Below are positions 17,047 through 24,715 of a stretch of 64,000 nucleotides of DNA, piece after piece. Within the stretch, counting starts at the first letter, position 1. Each line of letters opens with the position of its first letter. The stretch comes from Mesonia hippocampi (GTDB lineage Bacteria > Bacteroidota > Bacteroidia > Flavobacteriales > Flavobacteriaceae): NCBI RefSeq assembly GCF_014197445.1, contig NZ_JACIFO010000002.1, forward strand, positions 361,372 to 425,371, in the 5' to 3' direction. The translations under genes were made by a program, and so were the position numbers. The notes under the pieces were generated by a model. It did not search any database, had not been told where the DNA came from, and was given only the letters and a program-made list of their open reading frames with translations.

Positions 17047-18303
17047 AATTGGAAAGATAAGTATGATACCATAACTAGAAATTTTGGAGGTGGGCAGGGC
17101 GACTGTTTTGTTGTCCAAGAAAAAGAGACAGCCCTGCAATATTTCCTTAAAAAGCTCAAAGACAATAGCTCAGAGAGAAGGTCACGTTTTTTCAGAGAAA
17201 CAACTCTATTCAAATCTTTAAATGTAGAAGGGGTTCCCAAAATAACTGACACCAATGTTGACGAATTTGCAGGTGATGATGAGCTTTTCTATTGTGCTGA
17301 ATTTATAGATGGAGAACGACTCGATAATTATGTGCAGAAGAACAAAATTAATGAAATTCAGTTAGTAGATTTTTCATTGCAGCTTTTCCATATTCTTCAA
17401 AAATTACATTCGCAAGACATAGTTCATAGGGATATTAAACCTGAAAATATTATCATTTCCAATTTAAAGGTTTACCTCGTTGATTTCGGAATAGGTGTAG
17501 AAATTAGTGATAAGGAAAAGTTAACAAAATCAGGACAAGAAATTGGAAACAGATTTCTAAGATTACCTGAATTTTCTGCCGGAAGCACAAGTAAAAGAGA
17601 TATTAGAAGTGATATAACTCTTGCGGCTGGAGTAGTGTTATTCATGATTACAAGAAGTTATCCGAGAAATCTAGTCAATGAGAATGGGCAATATCCCCAT
17701 CAAACTAGAGAGTCGCTAAAGATATTGGTTTCACTTGAAAACAGCTTTTACTGGAATAATATTTTTGATAGGGCTTTTCAGCAAGATATCTCTAAGAGAT
17801 GGTCCTTATCAAATGACATTATTGAAATTTTAGAACAGATGAAAGATAAGACTCATGAAAGCGAGGAAGGTCTAATAGATATTGAGAAGGGACTAGAATT
17901 ACATGCCAAATCAATTCAAAACCGTGATTTTTCTGAATTAAAGAGAAACCTAACTGAATTAAACATCCTAATTGGAGAGGAAGTTTCTTCATTGATAAAT
18001 ACAAAGGCAAAAGGCTTTAGGCAGGAAAAAATGGGATGGGTTTATAATTTAGGGGAACCCGAAAACAAAAATCAGATTCGTGTATATCCAATCGGTAAAA
18101 AAGAGCATGTTACGATTAATATAATAACACGAATTATTGGTGAACAAATCATCGGTATCATTGAGGTGAATGATGAATATGTGGAGATTTGCAGAGTTAA
18201 AACAAACGATAGTTTAGACAAGTATCAATACCAGAAAATGTGTGGAATGATCAACGCTAAACTACTTCCAAAACTAATTGAGTTAATAAACAACAACCGC
18301 TAA
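17044..18303 (+). CDS. Hanks-type Ser/Thr protein kinase with an unrecognised C-terminal domain
   Basis: The 419-residue protein starts at GTG 17044. The kinase domain spans about residues 1-265. It has a glycine loop (GGGQGD, 15-20), a lysine in FLKKL, the catalytic HRDIKPEN (128-135) and the magnesium-binding DFG (147-149), so it looks active. A later arginine-containing RDIRSD motif fits the kinase fold. Residues 270-330 may be helical. The final 100 residues (from about FRQEKMGWVYNL) have mixed strands and match no family I know. No transmembrane helix or PASTA repeat is present, so it is cytoplasmic. It lies alone in the dprA island with its own promoter and terminator. A stand-alone kinase with an extra domain in an island may be a phage-defence protein, by inference. 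Confidence 0.9.
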   Translation: MNWKDKYDTITRNFGGGQGDCFVVQEKETALQYFLKKLKDNSSERRSRFFRETTLFKSLNVEGVPKITDTNVDEFAGDDELFYCAEFIDGERLDNYVQKNKINEIQLVDFSLQLFHILQKLHSQDIVHRDIKPENIIISNLKVYLVDFGIGVEISDKEKLTKSGQEIGNRFLRLPEFSAGSTSKRDIRSDITLAAGVVLFMITRSYPRNLVNENGQYPHQTRESLKILVSLENSFYWNNIFDRAFQQDISKRWSLSNDIIEILEQMKDKTHESEEGLIDIEKGLELHAKSIQNRDFSELKRNLTELNILIGEEVSSLINTKAKGFRQEKMGWVYNLGEPENKNQIRVYPIGKKEHVTINIITRIIGEQIIGIIEVNDEYVEICRVKTNDSLDKYQYQKMCGMINAKLLPKLIELINNNR

Positions 18304-18352
18304 CATTCGTCGTCGTTGCACAAGCCTATAACTTTGCATAAATTGATTTTAT

Positions 18353-18383
18353 ATAAGCCGTTTTAAGCGGCTTTATTTTTTTA
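18353..18383 (+). terminator. Terminator of the kinase gene
   Basis: AAGCCG at 18355-18360 pairs with CGGCTT at 18368-18373 and is followed by a T-rich run, 52 bp after the kinase stop codon. This is a typical intrinsic terminator and separates the two island units. Confidence 0.75.
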
Positions 18384-18528
18384 TTAGTTGAGTGAATAAT
18401 CAATAGTTGAGTGTCTTAAAAATGAAGATATAGATATTTACATGCTGCTTTTATAAAACCCTAAAGCTTTTTGCTTAGGCATTCTTAAGCTTTATACCTC
18501 TTCTTGTTTTAACATAAAAGTTATATGT

Positions 18529-18777
18529 CTTTTGAGGATATATAAAAGTAGTTCGAGAATACCCTATGTGTCGCTCAAGTCATGTCGCCTACGGCAACAC
18601 TTTTTCTTGAGTTATTCTCGAACAACGCCCTGACAGTACGACTATAATTCGCTATATTTGTAGTAAACTATTAATAACTATTGATTTGAGACGCCTACAC
18701 AGGCGAACTCTCGACAACTAATGGATATAGCGAATTACGTCTAATGGCTCTCTTTGCTTTTGAAGTATACACTTCAA
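18529..18777. repeat. Nested inverted-repeat element, about 230 bp
   Basis: Compared with the kinase leader, this stretch is extra DNA between the promoter block and leader repeat. Near-copies of CTTTTGARG mark both ends (18529 and 18758). It contains three foldable parts. First, GTTCGAGAATA 18551-18561 pairs with TATTCTCGAAC 18613-18623, with inner pairs CTCAAG/CTTGAG and TGTCGCC/GGCAACA. Second, AATTCGCTATAT 18646-18657 pairs with 18725-18736 around CGCCT-acac-AGGCG. Third, TTGAAGT 18760-18766 pairs with 18771-18777. A TATATTTG -7 box lies at 18653-18660. It resembles a MITE or a folded recombination site. Confidence 0.65.
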
Positions 18778-18836
18778 CGCAAATCGTCATATCCGTCAAG
18801 GTGTTACCCAACATTACGAAAAACAAAAATCGTAAT
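18776..18836 (+). repeat. Leader repeat, copy B (upstream of the RhuM-like gene)
   Basis: The block beginning AACGCAAATCGTCATATCC matches copy A at 16987 (24 of the first 26 positions). GTCAAGGTGTT at 18795-18805 is also a near inverted copy of CAACGCCCTGAC at 18623-18634, so this leader could pair with the preceding element. Confidence 0.75.
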
Positions 18837-18843
18837 TTTCAAA

Positions 18844-19872
18844 ATGAACAAAGATTTAACAACATCTGACTTACATAGAAAAAATATTCTGAATAATAAT
18901 TATGCTTTAGAAATCATCTATGATGAAATTTCTTTTCCAGGTGTAATGTTTGAAAATAAATATAGATTCACCAAGAAACAAGTAGCAGAGTTCTTTGAAA
19001 TTGACGAAAGAACTGTGGAAAGGTATATCGAAAATAACAAGACAGAATTTGAAGAGTCTGGATATGAAATTCTAACTGGAAACAGGTTGAAAGACTTTAA
19101 GTTAGCATATGGTGCCGACACAAATGTCGGTACCATAGATGGGTCCTTAAAGAAAACATCTGTTTTAGGAGTTTTCACTTTCCGTACATTCCTAAATATT
19201 GGGATGATTTTAACCGAAAGTGAAAAGGCAAAATTACTACGAGCTTTTATTTTAGACATCGTAATAGATGCAATTAATCAAAAACTTGGTGGAAATACAA
19301 AATATATAAACCAAAGAGAAGAAGAATTTTTATCAAGTGCTTTAAAAGAACATAATTATAGACAAGAATTTACAAACGCACTCGATAGTTATGTTGAGTC
19401 TAATAAATTCAAATACGCACAATTGACCAATAAAGTATATAAAAGTATATTTAAAGAAAATGCTAAAGAATATCGGCAAATACTTAAATTAAAAGATAAA
19501 GAAAGTGTAAGGTCGACAATGTATTCAGAAGTATTAGATTTAATATCAAGTTATGAAAATGGATTTGCAGACTTTTTAAAAAAACACTCTGAAAAATTAA
19601 ATAGAAAACTACGATTATCAGAAACAAATGCCTTGTTTGACCATTTTGAAAGCATTACTAACTCTATTTATGAACCATTAAGAGAAAAAGTAAGGGGATT
19701 AATGGCGAGTAGAGATATGGCTTTCAGAGATGCTTTGCACGAAAAATTGAAAAACTATATAACCCATCTTTCTACAGAAGAGTTTGATAAGTTCCTTGGA
19801 GAAAAGAGTATGGACTTGGAAGAGCGAATCCTAAATAACATAGACGTGTTTAAGAGATTAAAAAATAGATAA
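18844..19872 (+). CDS. RhuM-like DNA-binding protein, partner of a Doc-type Fic protein
   Basis: I place the start at ATG 18844 (MNKDLTTSDLHRK), giving 342 residues. The longer frame from 18754 only translates the leader repeat. A helix-turn-helix is visible at residues 42-62 (FTKKQVAEFFEIDERTVER). Next comes a domain like that of RhuM virulence-associated proteins (FRTFLNIGMILTESEKAKLLRAFILDIV, about 115-145). The last 180 residues are largely helical and charged. Its stop overlaps the Fic start by one base, so the two proteins are made together. In other bacteria RhuM-like proteins are found with Fic domains, and a toxin-antitoxin or defence role is likely. Which part neutralises the Fic protein is unknown. 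Confidence 0.85.
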   Translation: MNKDLTTSDLHRKNILNNNYALEIIYDEISFPGVMFENKYRFTKKQVAEFFEIDERTVERYIENNKTEFEESGYEILTGNRLKDFKLAYGADTNVGTIDGSLKKTSVLGVFTFRTFLNIGMILTESEKAKLLRAFILDIVIDAINQKLGGNTKYINQREEEFLSSALKEHNYRQEFTNALDSYVESNKFKYAQLTNKVYKSIFKENAKEYRQILKLKDKESVRSTMYSEVLDLISSYENGFADFLKKHSEKLNRKLRLSETNALFDHFESITNSIYEPLREKVRGLMASRDMAFRDALHEKLKNYITHLSTEEFDKFLGEKSMDLEERILNNIDVFKRLKNR

Positions 19873-20306
19873 TGGAAACATATATTTATTTTGACATTGA
19901 ACACGCAATAAGAACTCACGATTTCATAATAGAAAATTCGGGAGGAAATTCAGGAATTATAGAAATTGGAAAGGTTGAAAGTGTTTTAGACCATATTAAA
20001 AATGACTTATACTATCCAGAATTTGAGGACAAACTAACTCATCTTGTTTTTTCGGTAAACAAATTTCACGCATTTAGTGACGGAAATAAAAGAACATCTA
20101 TCGCATTAGGAGCATACTTTTTAGAAGTTAATGGAATAGAATACTGTATTGATAAATTCATTATCGAAATGGAGAATATTGCAGTTTATGTTGCAGATAA
20201 CAAAATTGACAAAGAATTATTACACGAAATTATTTGTTCTATATTGACCGAAGATGACTTTAATGAAGAACTAAAATTAAAAATAATAGAAGTATTAAGT
20301 GAATAA
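19872..20306 (+). CDS. Fic/Doc (death-on-curing) family protein
   Basis: The 144-residue protein carries the Fic motif HAFSDGNKRTS at residues 66-76, including the catalytic His, the Asp and the NKR of active Fic enzymes. Its compact size and the DGNKR form place it near Doc toxins, which phosphorylate EF-Tu, rather than the larger AMP-transferring Fic proteins with HPFREGNGR. No inhibitory helix with S/TxxxE/DxxG is obvious in the protein. Inhibition would therefore have to come from the upstream DNA-binding partner, to which it is coupled by a TAATG overlap. This arrangement differs from phd-doc, where the antitoxin is about 70 residues. Confidence 0.92.
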   Translation: METYIYFDIEHAIRTHDFIIENSGGNSGIIEIGKVESVLDHIKNDLYYPEFEDKLTHLVFSVNKFHAFSDGNKRTSIALGAYFLEVNGIEYCIDKFIIEMENIAVYVADNKIDKELLHEIICSILTEDDFNEELKLKIIEVLSE

Positions 20307-20405
20307 GTAACAATTGCCAACAAAGAACTAAGCTGAAAAACCAAATATTTTCAGACTAATTTTGATACATAATTTTCATTGTAGGGAATCCTTGATTTAG
20401 CAATT

Positions 20406-20546
20406 GCAAAGCTTTGCTTGATGAGCTTGCCCTAGAAACCCAAATCCCAACTTATAACCTGGTAGGAGAATTATTAAACCTAGAGCTAAAAGGAGTAGTA
20501 AAACCTTTACCAGGGAAGAAGTATGAGTTGACCTAAGTTGGTTTGT
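20406..20546 (+). pseudogene. Right copy of the 141-bp repeat: orphan dprA 3' fragment (candidate attR)
   Basis: It reads in frame as the last 43 residues of DprA (ALLDELALET to KKYELT) and ends in TAA at 20534-20536, but has no start or upstream dprA sequence. It matches 16306-16446 at 137 of 141 bases with no amino-acid change. Upstream homology starts abruptly at GCAAAG. This is best read as the original chromosomal dprA end displaced by the island, or the reverse. It is not expected to make protein. Confidence 0.9.
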
Positions 20547-20594
20547 ATGTTAAATAAAATATAATAGATTTGTATTTTAACCAAAAACACTATT

Positions 20595-21017
20595 ATGAAA
20601 AAAACTATATCAAGAATTTTTATCGTTTTTCTAGTAGGCTTATTTTCTTTAGCTTGTAGTAATGATGATGATAATGAAAGTAAAAATGAACTGAAACCTG
20701 AAGAAACAATAATAGGAACTTGGGAATTACGAAACCGTGAACCTGACGGAATAGATATTTGCGAATTCTCTTCATACTTTTCTTTTTTGGATAATAAAAC
20801 AATTAATGGAGAAGTTTATGCTGGAGACGAACCTTCTGAATGTGCATCGATTAATATATCTGGCTCTTGGGAGTTTGAAGGAGGATCAAAATTTATGATC
20901 CAAATTGATGGAAAGCCTGATGTTGTAGAGGTTGAAATTAATTTTCCTAATAACAATACAATGGAAATGAGTTCTCAAAAAGAAGGATATTCGGAGTTTT
21001 ATGCGAGAAAAAAGTAA
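20595..21017 (+). CDS. Lipocalin-like lipoprotein
   Basis: This 140-residue protein has a lipoprotein signal with the lipobox LACSNDDD (Cys near residue 21). The Asp/Asn run after the Cys is common for outer-membrane lipoproteins in Bacteroidota. The mature part has IIGTWELRN and later strands typical of lipocalin-like domains of this phylum. The ligand is unknown. It is the first native gene after the dprA island and overlaps the next gene by 17 bp. Confidence 0.85.
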   Translation: MKKTISRIFIVFLVGLFSLACSNDDDNESKNELKPEETIIGTWELRNREPDGIDICEFSSYFSFLDNKTINGEVYAGDEPSECASINISGSWEFEGGSKFMIQIDGKPDVVEVEINFPNNNTMEMSSQKEGYSEFYARKK

Positions 21018-21600
21018 AACAGGTGTTTATAACCTAAGAAATTTATTCTTTTTGAGCATTTTATGTTTGGTGTTTTCACCTCTTCAGTCTCAAGAGAACA
21101 AAGAATATACCCAATCAGTAGGAAGGTTTAATTTTTTAAATCCAGGAGTAGAGGTTGAGTTTCCTACAGGAAAAACCACTGCTTTTTCTGCAGGATTAGG
21201 TATAGGCTATGGAAGCAGCTATCCAGATTTGGATACATCTACTAAGTCGGGATGGATATACGTCGTTGCTCCCTTTTTAGATGTTCAGCACAAATGGTTC
21301 TATAATTTTTTAAAGCGGGAAGCCAACGGTAAAAATACCAATTTTAATTCAGCTAATTTTGTTTCGGCTCGTATGTTGGTTCGTGGAGAATCTATGTCCG
21401 ACAATATTGAACGAACTTCTAGCTATGACTACGCTATAGGGCCTACTTGGGGCATACAGCGTAATTATGGAATTCTACATTTGTTGTTGGATGTAGGACC
21501 TATTTATTATTTTGATGCGAAAGGAAATGGTAATTTTTTTCCGATTATGGTACAACTTAATTTAGGACTTAATTTGTGGAAACAGAAGGGAAGCCGTTAG
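21001..21600 (+). CDS. Putative outer-membrane beta-barrel protein
   Basis: The 199-residue product has a signal peptide preceded by a short basic stretch (cleavage near PLQSQ, about residue 33). It then has alternating strands rich in Gly and aromatic residues, ending in NLGLNLW, as in small outer-membrane barrels. The function is unknown. It overlaps the lipoprotein gene by 17 bp, so the two are probably one transcript. Confidence 0.7.
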   Translation: MREKSKTGVYNLRNLFFLSILCLVFSPLQSQENKEYTQSVGRFNFLNPGVEVEFPTGKTTAFSAGLGIGYGSSYPDLDTSTKSGWIYVVAPFLDVQHKWFYNFLKREANGKNTNFNSANFVSARMLVRGESMSDNIERTSSYDYAIGPTWGIQRNYGILHLLLDVGPIYYFDAKGNGNFFPIMVQLNLGLNLWKQKGSR

Positions 21601-21748
21601 CCAATTATACAGTGATTTAATATGGGTTTATACGTATGCTTGTAATGAATAAAAGCCAATTTCGACCAATATGCTGATGATAATTATGGGAAAAGCCAGC
21701 AGATTATTTATCTTTGAATTTATTAATTAGATAAAAAACCTTAGAAAT

Positions 21749-22159
21749 ATGTATCCAGCAGAATTAGTAAAGCCAATGCGTGAAGAGCTAACCGTTATTG
21801 GGTTTAAAGAAGCACACCAAGCAACCGATATAGAAGAAGCATTAAAGCAAAAAGGAACTACATTAGTTGTGGTAAACTCTGTTTGCGGTTGTGCAGCAGC
21901 AAACGCAAGACCAGGAGCAAGAATGTCGTTAGATAATACAAAAACTCCAGACCAATTAATTACGGTTTTTGCAGGCGTAGATAAAGAAGCTACCGATAAA
22001 GCACGTTCGTTTATGCTGCCTTTTCCGCCAAGCTCACCTTCAATGGCGTTGTTTAAAGATGGCGAATTGGTACACATGCTAGAGCGTCACCATATTGAAG
22101 GAAGACCTGCAGAGATGATTGCAGAGAATTTGAAAGATGCTTATAACGAATTCTGTTAA
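21749..22159 (+). CDS. BrxA/BrxB-type bacilliredoxin
   Basis: The 136-residue thioredoxin-fold protein has the active site VCGCAAANARPGA at about residues 50-60. This matches the YphP/YqiW (BrxA/BrxB) family, in which CGC reduces mixed disulfides with bacillithiol. The family is known to occur in Bacteroidota that make bacillithiol. The gene stands alone with a strong terminator after it. The assignment of substrate rests on the family, not on anything in this window. Confidence 0.93.
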   Translation: MYPAELVKPMREELTVIGFKEAHQATDIEEALKQKGTTLVVVNSVCGCAAANARPGARMSLDNTKTPDQLITVFAGVDKEATDKARSFMLPFPPSSPSMALFKDGELVHMLERHHIEGRPAEMIAENLKDAYNEFC

Positions 22160-22171
22160 GCACTTAAACAT

Positions 22172-22211
22172 AAAAAAAGAGCCATTATCAAAAAGTAATG
22201 GCTCTTTTTTT
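22172..22211 (+). terminator. Strong intrinsic terminator after the bacilliredoxin gene
   Basis: The stem AAAAAGAGCCATTA / TAATGGCTCTTTTT is perfect and ends in a T run, starting 12 bp after the stop codon. Confidence 0.9.
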
Positions 22212-22293
22212 ATTATGCAAGCATACATAATTCTATAAAAAGCTATAAAAATACCTAATTTAAATACTATTTTTGGGGTTTAATTAAAATTTT

Positions 22294-23034
22294 ATGCTGA
22301 AAAAGATAATAGCCTATCCGCTTACGCTTCTTTATTATTTAGTTTTCTTGATAATACTGCTTATTTTTCATGCAATACAATGGTTGTGTTTTAATGTTTT
22401 TGGTTACCAAGCACATAAAAAAAGTGTAGATTACCTCAACTTCTGTCTATTAAAAATTTTATACCTTATTGGTGTTCACACTGTTTTTGAAAATAAACAA
22501 AAGTTAGAAGCAGGAAAACCACATATTATTGTGGCTAATCACCAAAGCCATTATGATATTTCTCCAATTGTTTGGTATTTAAGAAAATTACACCCAAAGT
22601 TTATTAGTAAAAAAGAATTAGGCAAGGGTATTCCGAGTATATCGTACAATTTACGTCATGGAGGTTCTATCCTTATAGACAGGAAAAATCCTAGGCAAGC
22701 CTTACCTGAAATTAAAAAATTTGGGCAATATTTAAATAAAACCAATAGAGCGGCCGTTATCTTTCCTGAGGGAACACGAAGTCGAAACGGAAAGCCAAAA
22801 CGTTTTTCTCCAAACGGATTAAAAACACTATTTAAATACTGTCCCGATGCTGTCGTGGTTCCTGTAACGATAAATAACTCATGGAAAATTCTAAAAAATG
22901 GAATGTTTCCATTAAACCCATTTGTAAAAATGACGGTTAAAGTACAGCCGCCAATAAAGATTAGTGATTATCAAGATTTAGACCTGTTAATTACCGATAT
23001 AGAACAAAGTATCACAAAAGACATTCAATTATAA
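22294..23034 (+). CDS. plsC: 1-acyl-sn-glycerol-3-phosphate acyltransferase
   Basis: This 246-residue inner-membrane enzyme has one or two N-terminal hydrophobic segments (residues 5-35). The acyltransferase HX4D motif is NHQSHYD near residue 81, and FPEGTRSRNG near residue 155 is the glycerophosphate-binding motif. It acylates lysophosphatidic acid to phosphatidic acid. It lies 22 bp before an acyl-ACP desaturase, so unsaturated fatty acid synthesis and phospholipid assembly seem linked here. Confidence 0.93.
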   Translation: MLKKIIAYPLTLLYYLVFLIILLIFHAIQWLCFNVFGYQAHKKSVDYLNFCLLKILYLIGVHTVFENKQKLEAGKPHIIVANHQSHYDISPIVWYLRKLHPKFISKKELGKGIPSISYNLRHGGSILIDRKNPRQALPEIKKFGQYLNKTNRAAVIFPEGTRSRNGKPKRFSPNGLKTLFKYCPDAVVVPVTINNSWKILKNGMFPLNPFVKMTVKVQPPIKISDYQDLDLLITDIEQSITKDIQL

Positions 23035-23056
23035 ATTCCCCCAACACTATATATTT

Positions 23057-24049
23057 ATGCTTAAAAAAAATATTCGCTTAGAGGTAATGCAGCAATTAGA
23101 AGATAAAGTAGATAACTACATCAAAGATTTTCTAATTCCTGTAGATAATATTTGGCAACCAACAGATTTTTTGCCGAATTCACAGAAAGATTCATTTTTT
23201 GACGAAGTAACAGAACTTAGAGAATTAGCAAAAGAGTTACCGTACGATTTTTGGGTGGTTTTAGTAGGCGATACAATTACAGAGGAGGCATTACCTACCT
23301 ACGAGTCTTGGCTGATGGACGTAGAAGGAATTAGCCAACAAAATGGAGGAACTTCATGGACACGTTGGGTGCGCTATTGGACAGGAGAAGAAAACAGGCA
23401 CGGAGATGTGCTTAACAAATACCTTTACCTTTCGGGTAGGGTAGATATGAAAGAAATAGAAAAAACCACTCACCACTTAATTAACGATGGTTTTGATATT
23501 GGTACAGACCAAGACCCGTATAAAAACTTTGTTTATACAAGTTTTCAGGAATTAGCTACGTACATTTCGCACAATCGGGTGGCAAAATTAGCAAAACAAT
23601 ACGCTAATAAATCCTTATCGCGTATGTGCCAGATTATTTCTGGAGATGAAATGCGCCATTACAATGCATACAGTACGTTTGTGAAAGATATTTTTAGCAT
23701 AGACCCAAGCGGAATGATGATTGCTTTTAAAGATATGATGAAGCATAAAATAATTATGCCAGCACATTTTCTTCGCGAAAGCGGAAAACAAAAAGCAAGT
23801 GCTTTTGATGAGTTTTCGGATGCAGCACAACGCTTAGGTGTTTATACAGGGCAAGATTATATAGATATCATGAAAAGGTTGATTCAGCGTTGGGATATAG
23901 AGAATTTAAATGGCCTATCGGAAGAAGCAGAAAAAGCAAGAGATTTTGTAGTAAAACTTCCTGCCAGAATGCAGCGTATTAATGAGCGTATAAGAATACC
24001 GCAAGAAATTACACATTTTGCGTGGGTAAACCCTGCAATGGTAAAGTAA
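23057..24049 (+). CDS. Acyl-ACP desaturase (ferritin-like di-iron enzyme)
   Basis: The 330-residue protein shows both di-iron motifs of the soluble fatty acid desaturase 2 family: EENRHGD near residue 115 and DEMRHYNAY near residue 198. It introduces a double bond in ACP-bound fatty acids using oxygen and ferredoxin. Length fits plant-type stearoyl-ACP desaturases and their bacterial relatives. It sits between plsC and an HD hydrolase gene 4 bp downstream, forming an operon. Confidence 0.95.
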   Translation: MLKKNIRLEVMQQLEDKVDNYIKDFLIPVDNIWQPTDFLPNSQKDSFFDEVTELRELAKELPYDFWVVLVGDTITEEALPTYESWLMDVEGISQQNGGTSWTRWVRYWTGEENRHGDVLNKYLYLSGRVDMKEIEKTTHHLINDGFDIGTDQDPYKNFVYTSFQELATYISHNRVAKLAKQYANKSLSRMCQIISGDEMRHYNAYSTFVKDIFSIDPSGMMIAFKDMMKHKIIMPAHFLRESGKQKASAFDEFSDAAQRLGVYTGQDYIDIMKRLIQRWDIENLNGLSEEAEKARDFVVKLPARMQRINERIRIPQEITHFAWVNPAMVK

Positions 24050-24053
24050 ATTT

Positions 24054-24713
24054 GTGATGAACAACCATGAAAACCTTATTGCAATTACAAAAAAGTTTGT
24101 GCAGCAACACTTGGAAAATGCAGAAGGAGGGCATGATTGGTTTCATATAGAACGTGTTTATAAAACAGCAGTATATATAGCCTCTAAAGAGCAAGCCGAT
24201 TTGTTGGTGGTGCGATTAGGGGCTTTATTGCATGATATTGCCGATGCTAAGTTTCATAACGACGACGAGCTGTTGGGCGGAATAGTAGCTCGGCAATTTT
24301 TAGAACGCCAAGAATTGCCCCTCGCCATTATCAATCATGTAGTAGCTATTATAGAAAACGTTTCATTTAAGGGAGGTAACGAAACAGAAAGCTTTTCTTC
24401 TACAGAATTGAAAATTATTCAAGATGCAGATAGGTTAGACGCCATAGGAGCCATAGGGATTGCCCGAGCATTTAATTACGGAGGCTTTAAAAACCGGAAA
24501 CTTTACGACCCCGAAATTTCTCCCAATTTGAATATGGATAAAGAAACCTACCGAAAAAGCACTGCGCCAACCCTTAATCATTTCTACGAGAAGTTATTGT
24601 TGCTAAAAGATAAGATGCATACACAAACAGCAAAGAGTATAGCAGCAGAGCGTCATGCTTTTATGGAAGAATATTTAAAGCAGTTTTATAAAGAGTGGGA
24701 TGCCGCTTACTAA
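24054..24713 (+). CDS. HD-domain phosphohydrolase (YedJ-like)
   Basis: This 219-residue metal-dependent hydrolase shows H-HD-D ligands: GHDWFHIERV near residue 23, LLHDIAD near 62 and QDADRLDAIGAIG near 125. These place it with YedJ-like HD proteins, of which some cleave nucleotides; the substrate is unknown. The start may be GTG 24054 or the ATG at 24057. It is the third gene of the plsC group and converges on the radical SAM gene 2 bp away. Confidence 0.9.
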   Translation: MMNNHENLIAITKKFVQQHLENAEGGHDWFHIERVYKTAVYIASKEQADLLVVRLGALLHDIADAKFHNDDELLGGIVARQFLERQELPLAIINHVVAIIENVSFKGGNETESFSSTELKIIQDADRLDAIGAIGIARAFNYGGFKNRKLYDPEISPNLNMDKETYRKSTAPTLNHFYEKLLLLKDKMHTQTAKSIAAERHAFMEEYLKQFYKEWDAAY

Positions 24714-24715
24714 AA

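Larger units (their letters stand above)
18304..18843. other. Structured intergenic region between the two island units
   Basis: This 540-bp gap has no convincing gene. It holds the kinase terminator, a second copy of the TCTTGTTTTAACATAAAA promoter block at 18502-18519, an inserted inverted-repeat element and leader repeat copy B. The frame from 18754 to 18843 is open but simply reads through the leader repeat, so it is not counted as coding. Confidence 0.7.

Noticed and set aside
18754..18843. N-terminal extension of the RhuM-like protein from an ATG at 18754
   Set aside because: The 30 added residues are encoded by the leader repeat also found before the kinase gene, where it is not coding. 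The ATG at 18844 is the better start.
17044..20306. Retron or reverse-transcriptase-based defence system
   Set aside because: The hairpin-rich DNA between the two units recalled an msr-msd region, but no reverse transcriptase motif (such as YADD) is encoded nearby.
16447..20546. Integron or ICE with its own recombinase
   Set aside because: No integrase, transposase, relaxase or tRNA target could be seen in either strand, so only an island or cassette-like relic can be claimed.
20406..20546. Functional short gene from the right dprA copy
   Set aside because: It has no start codon in frame with a proper leader and lacks the Rossmann core, so it is a fragment.
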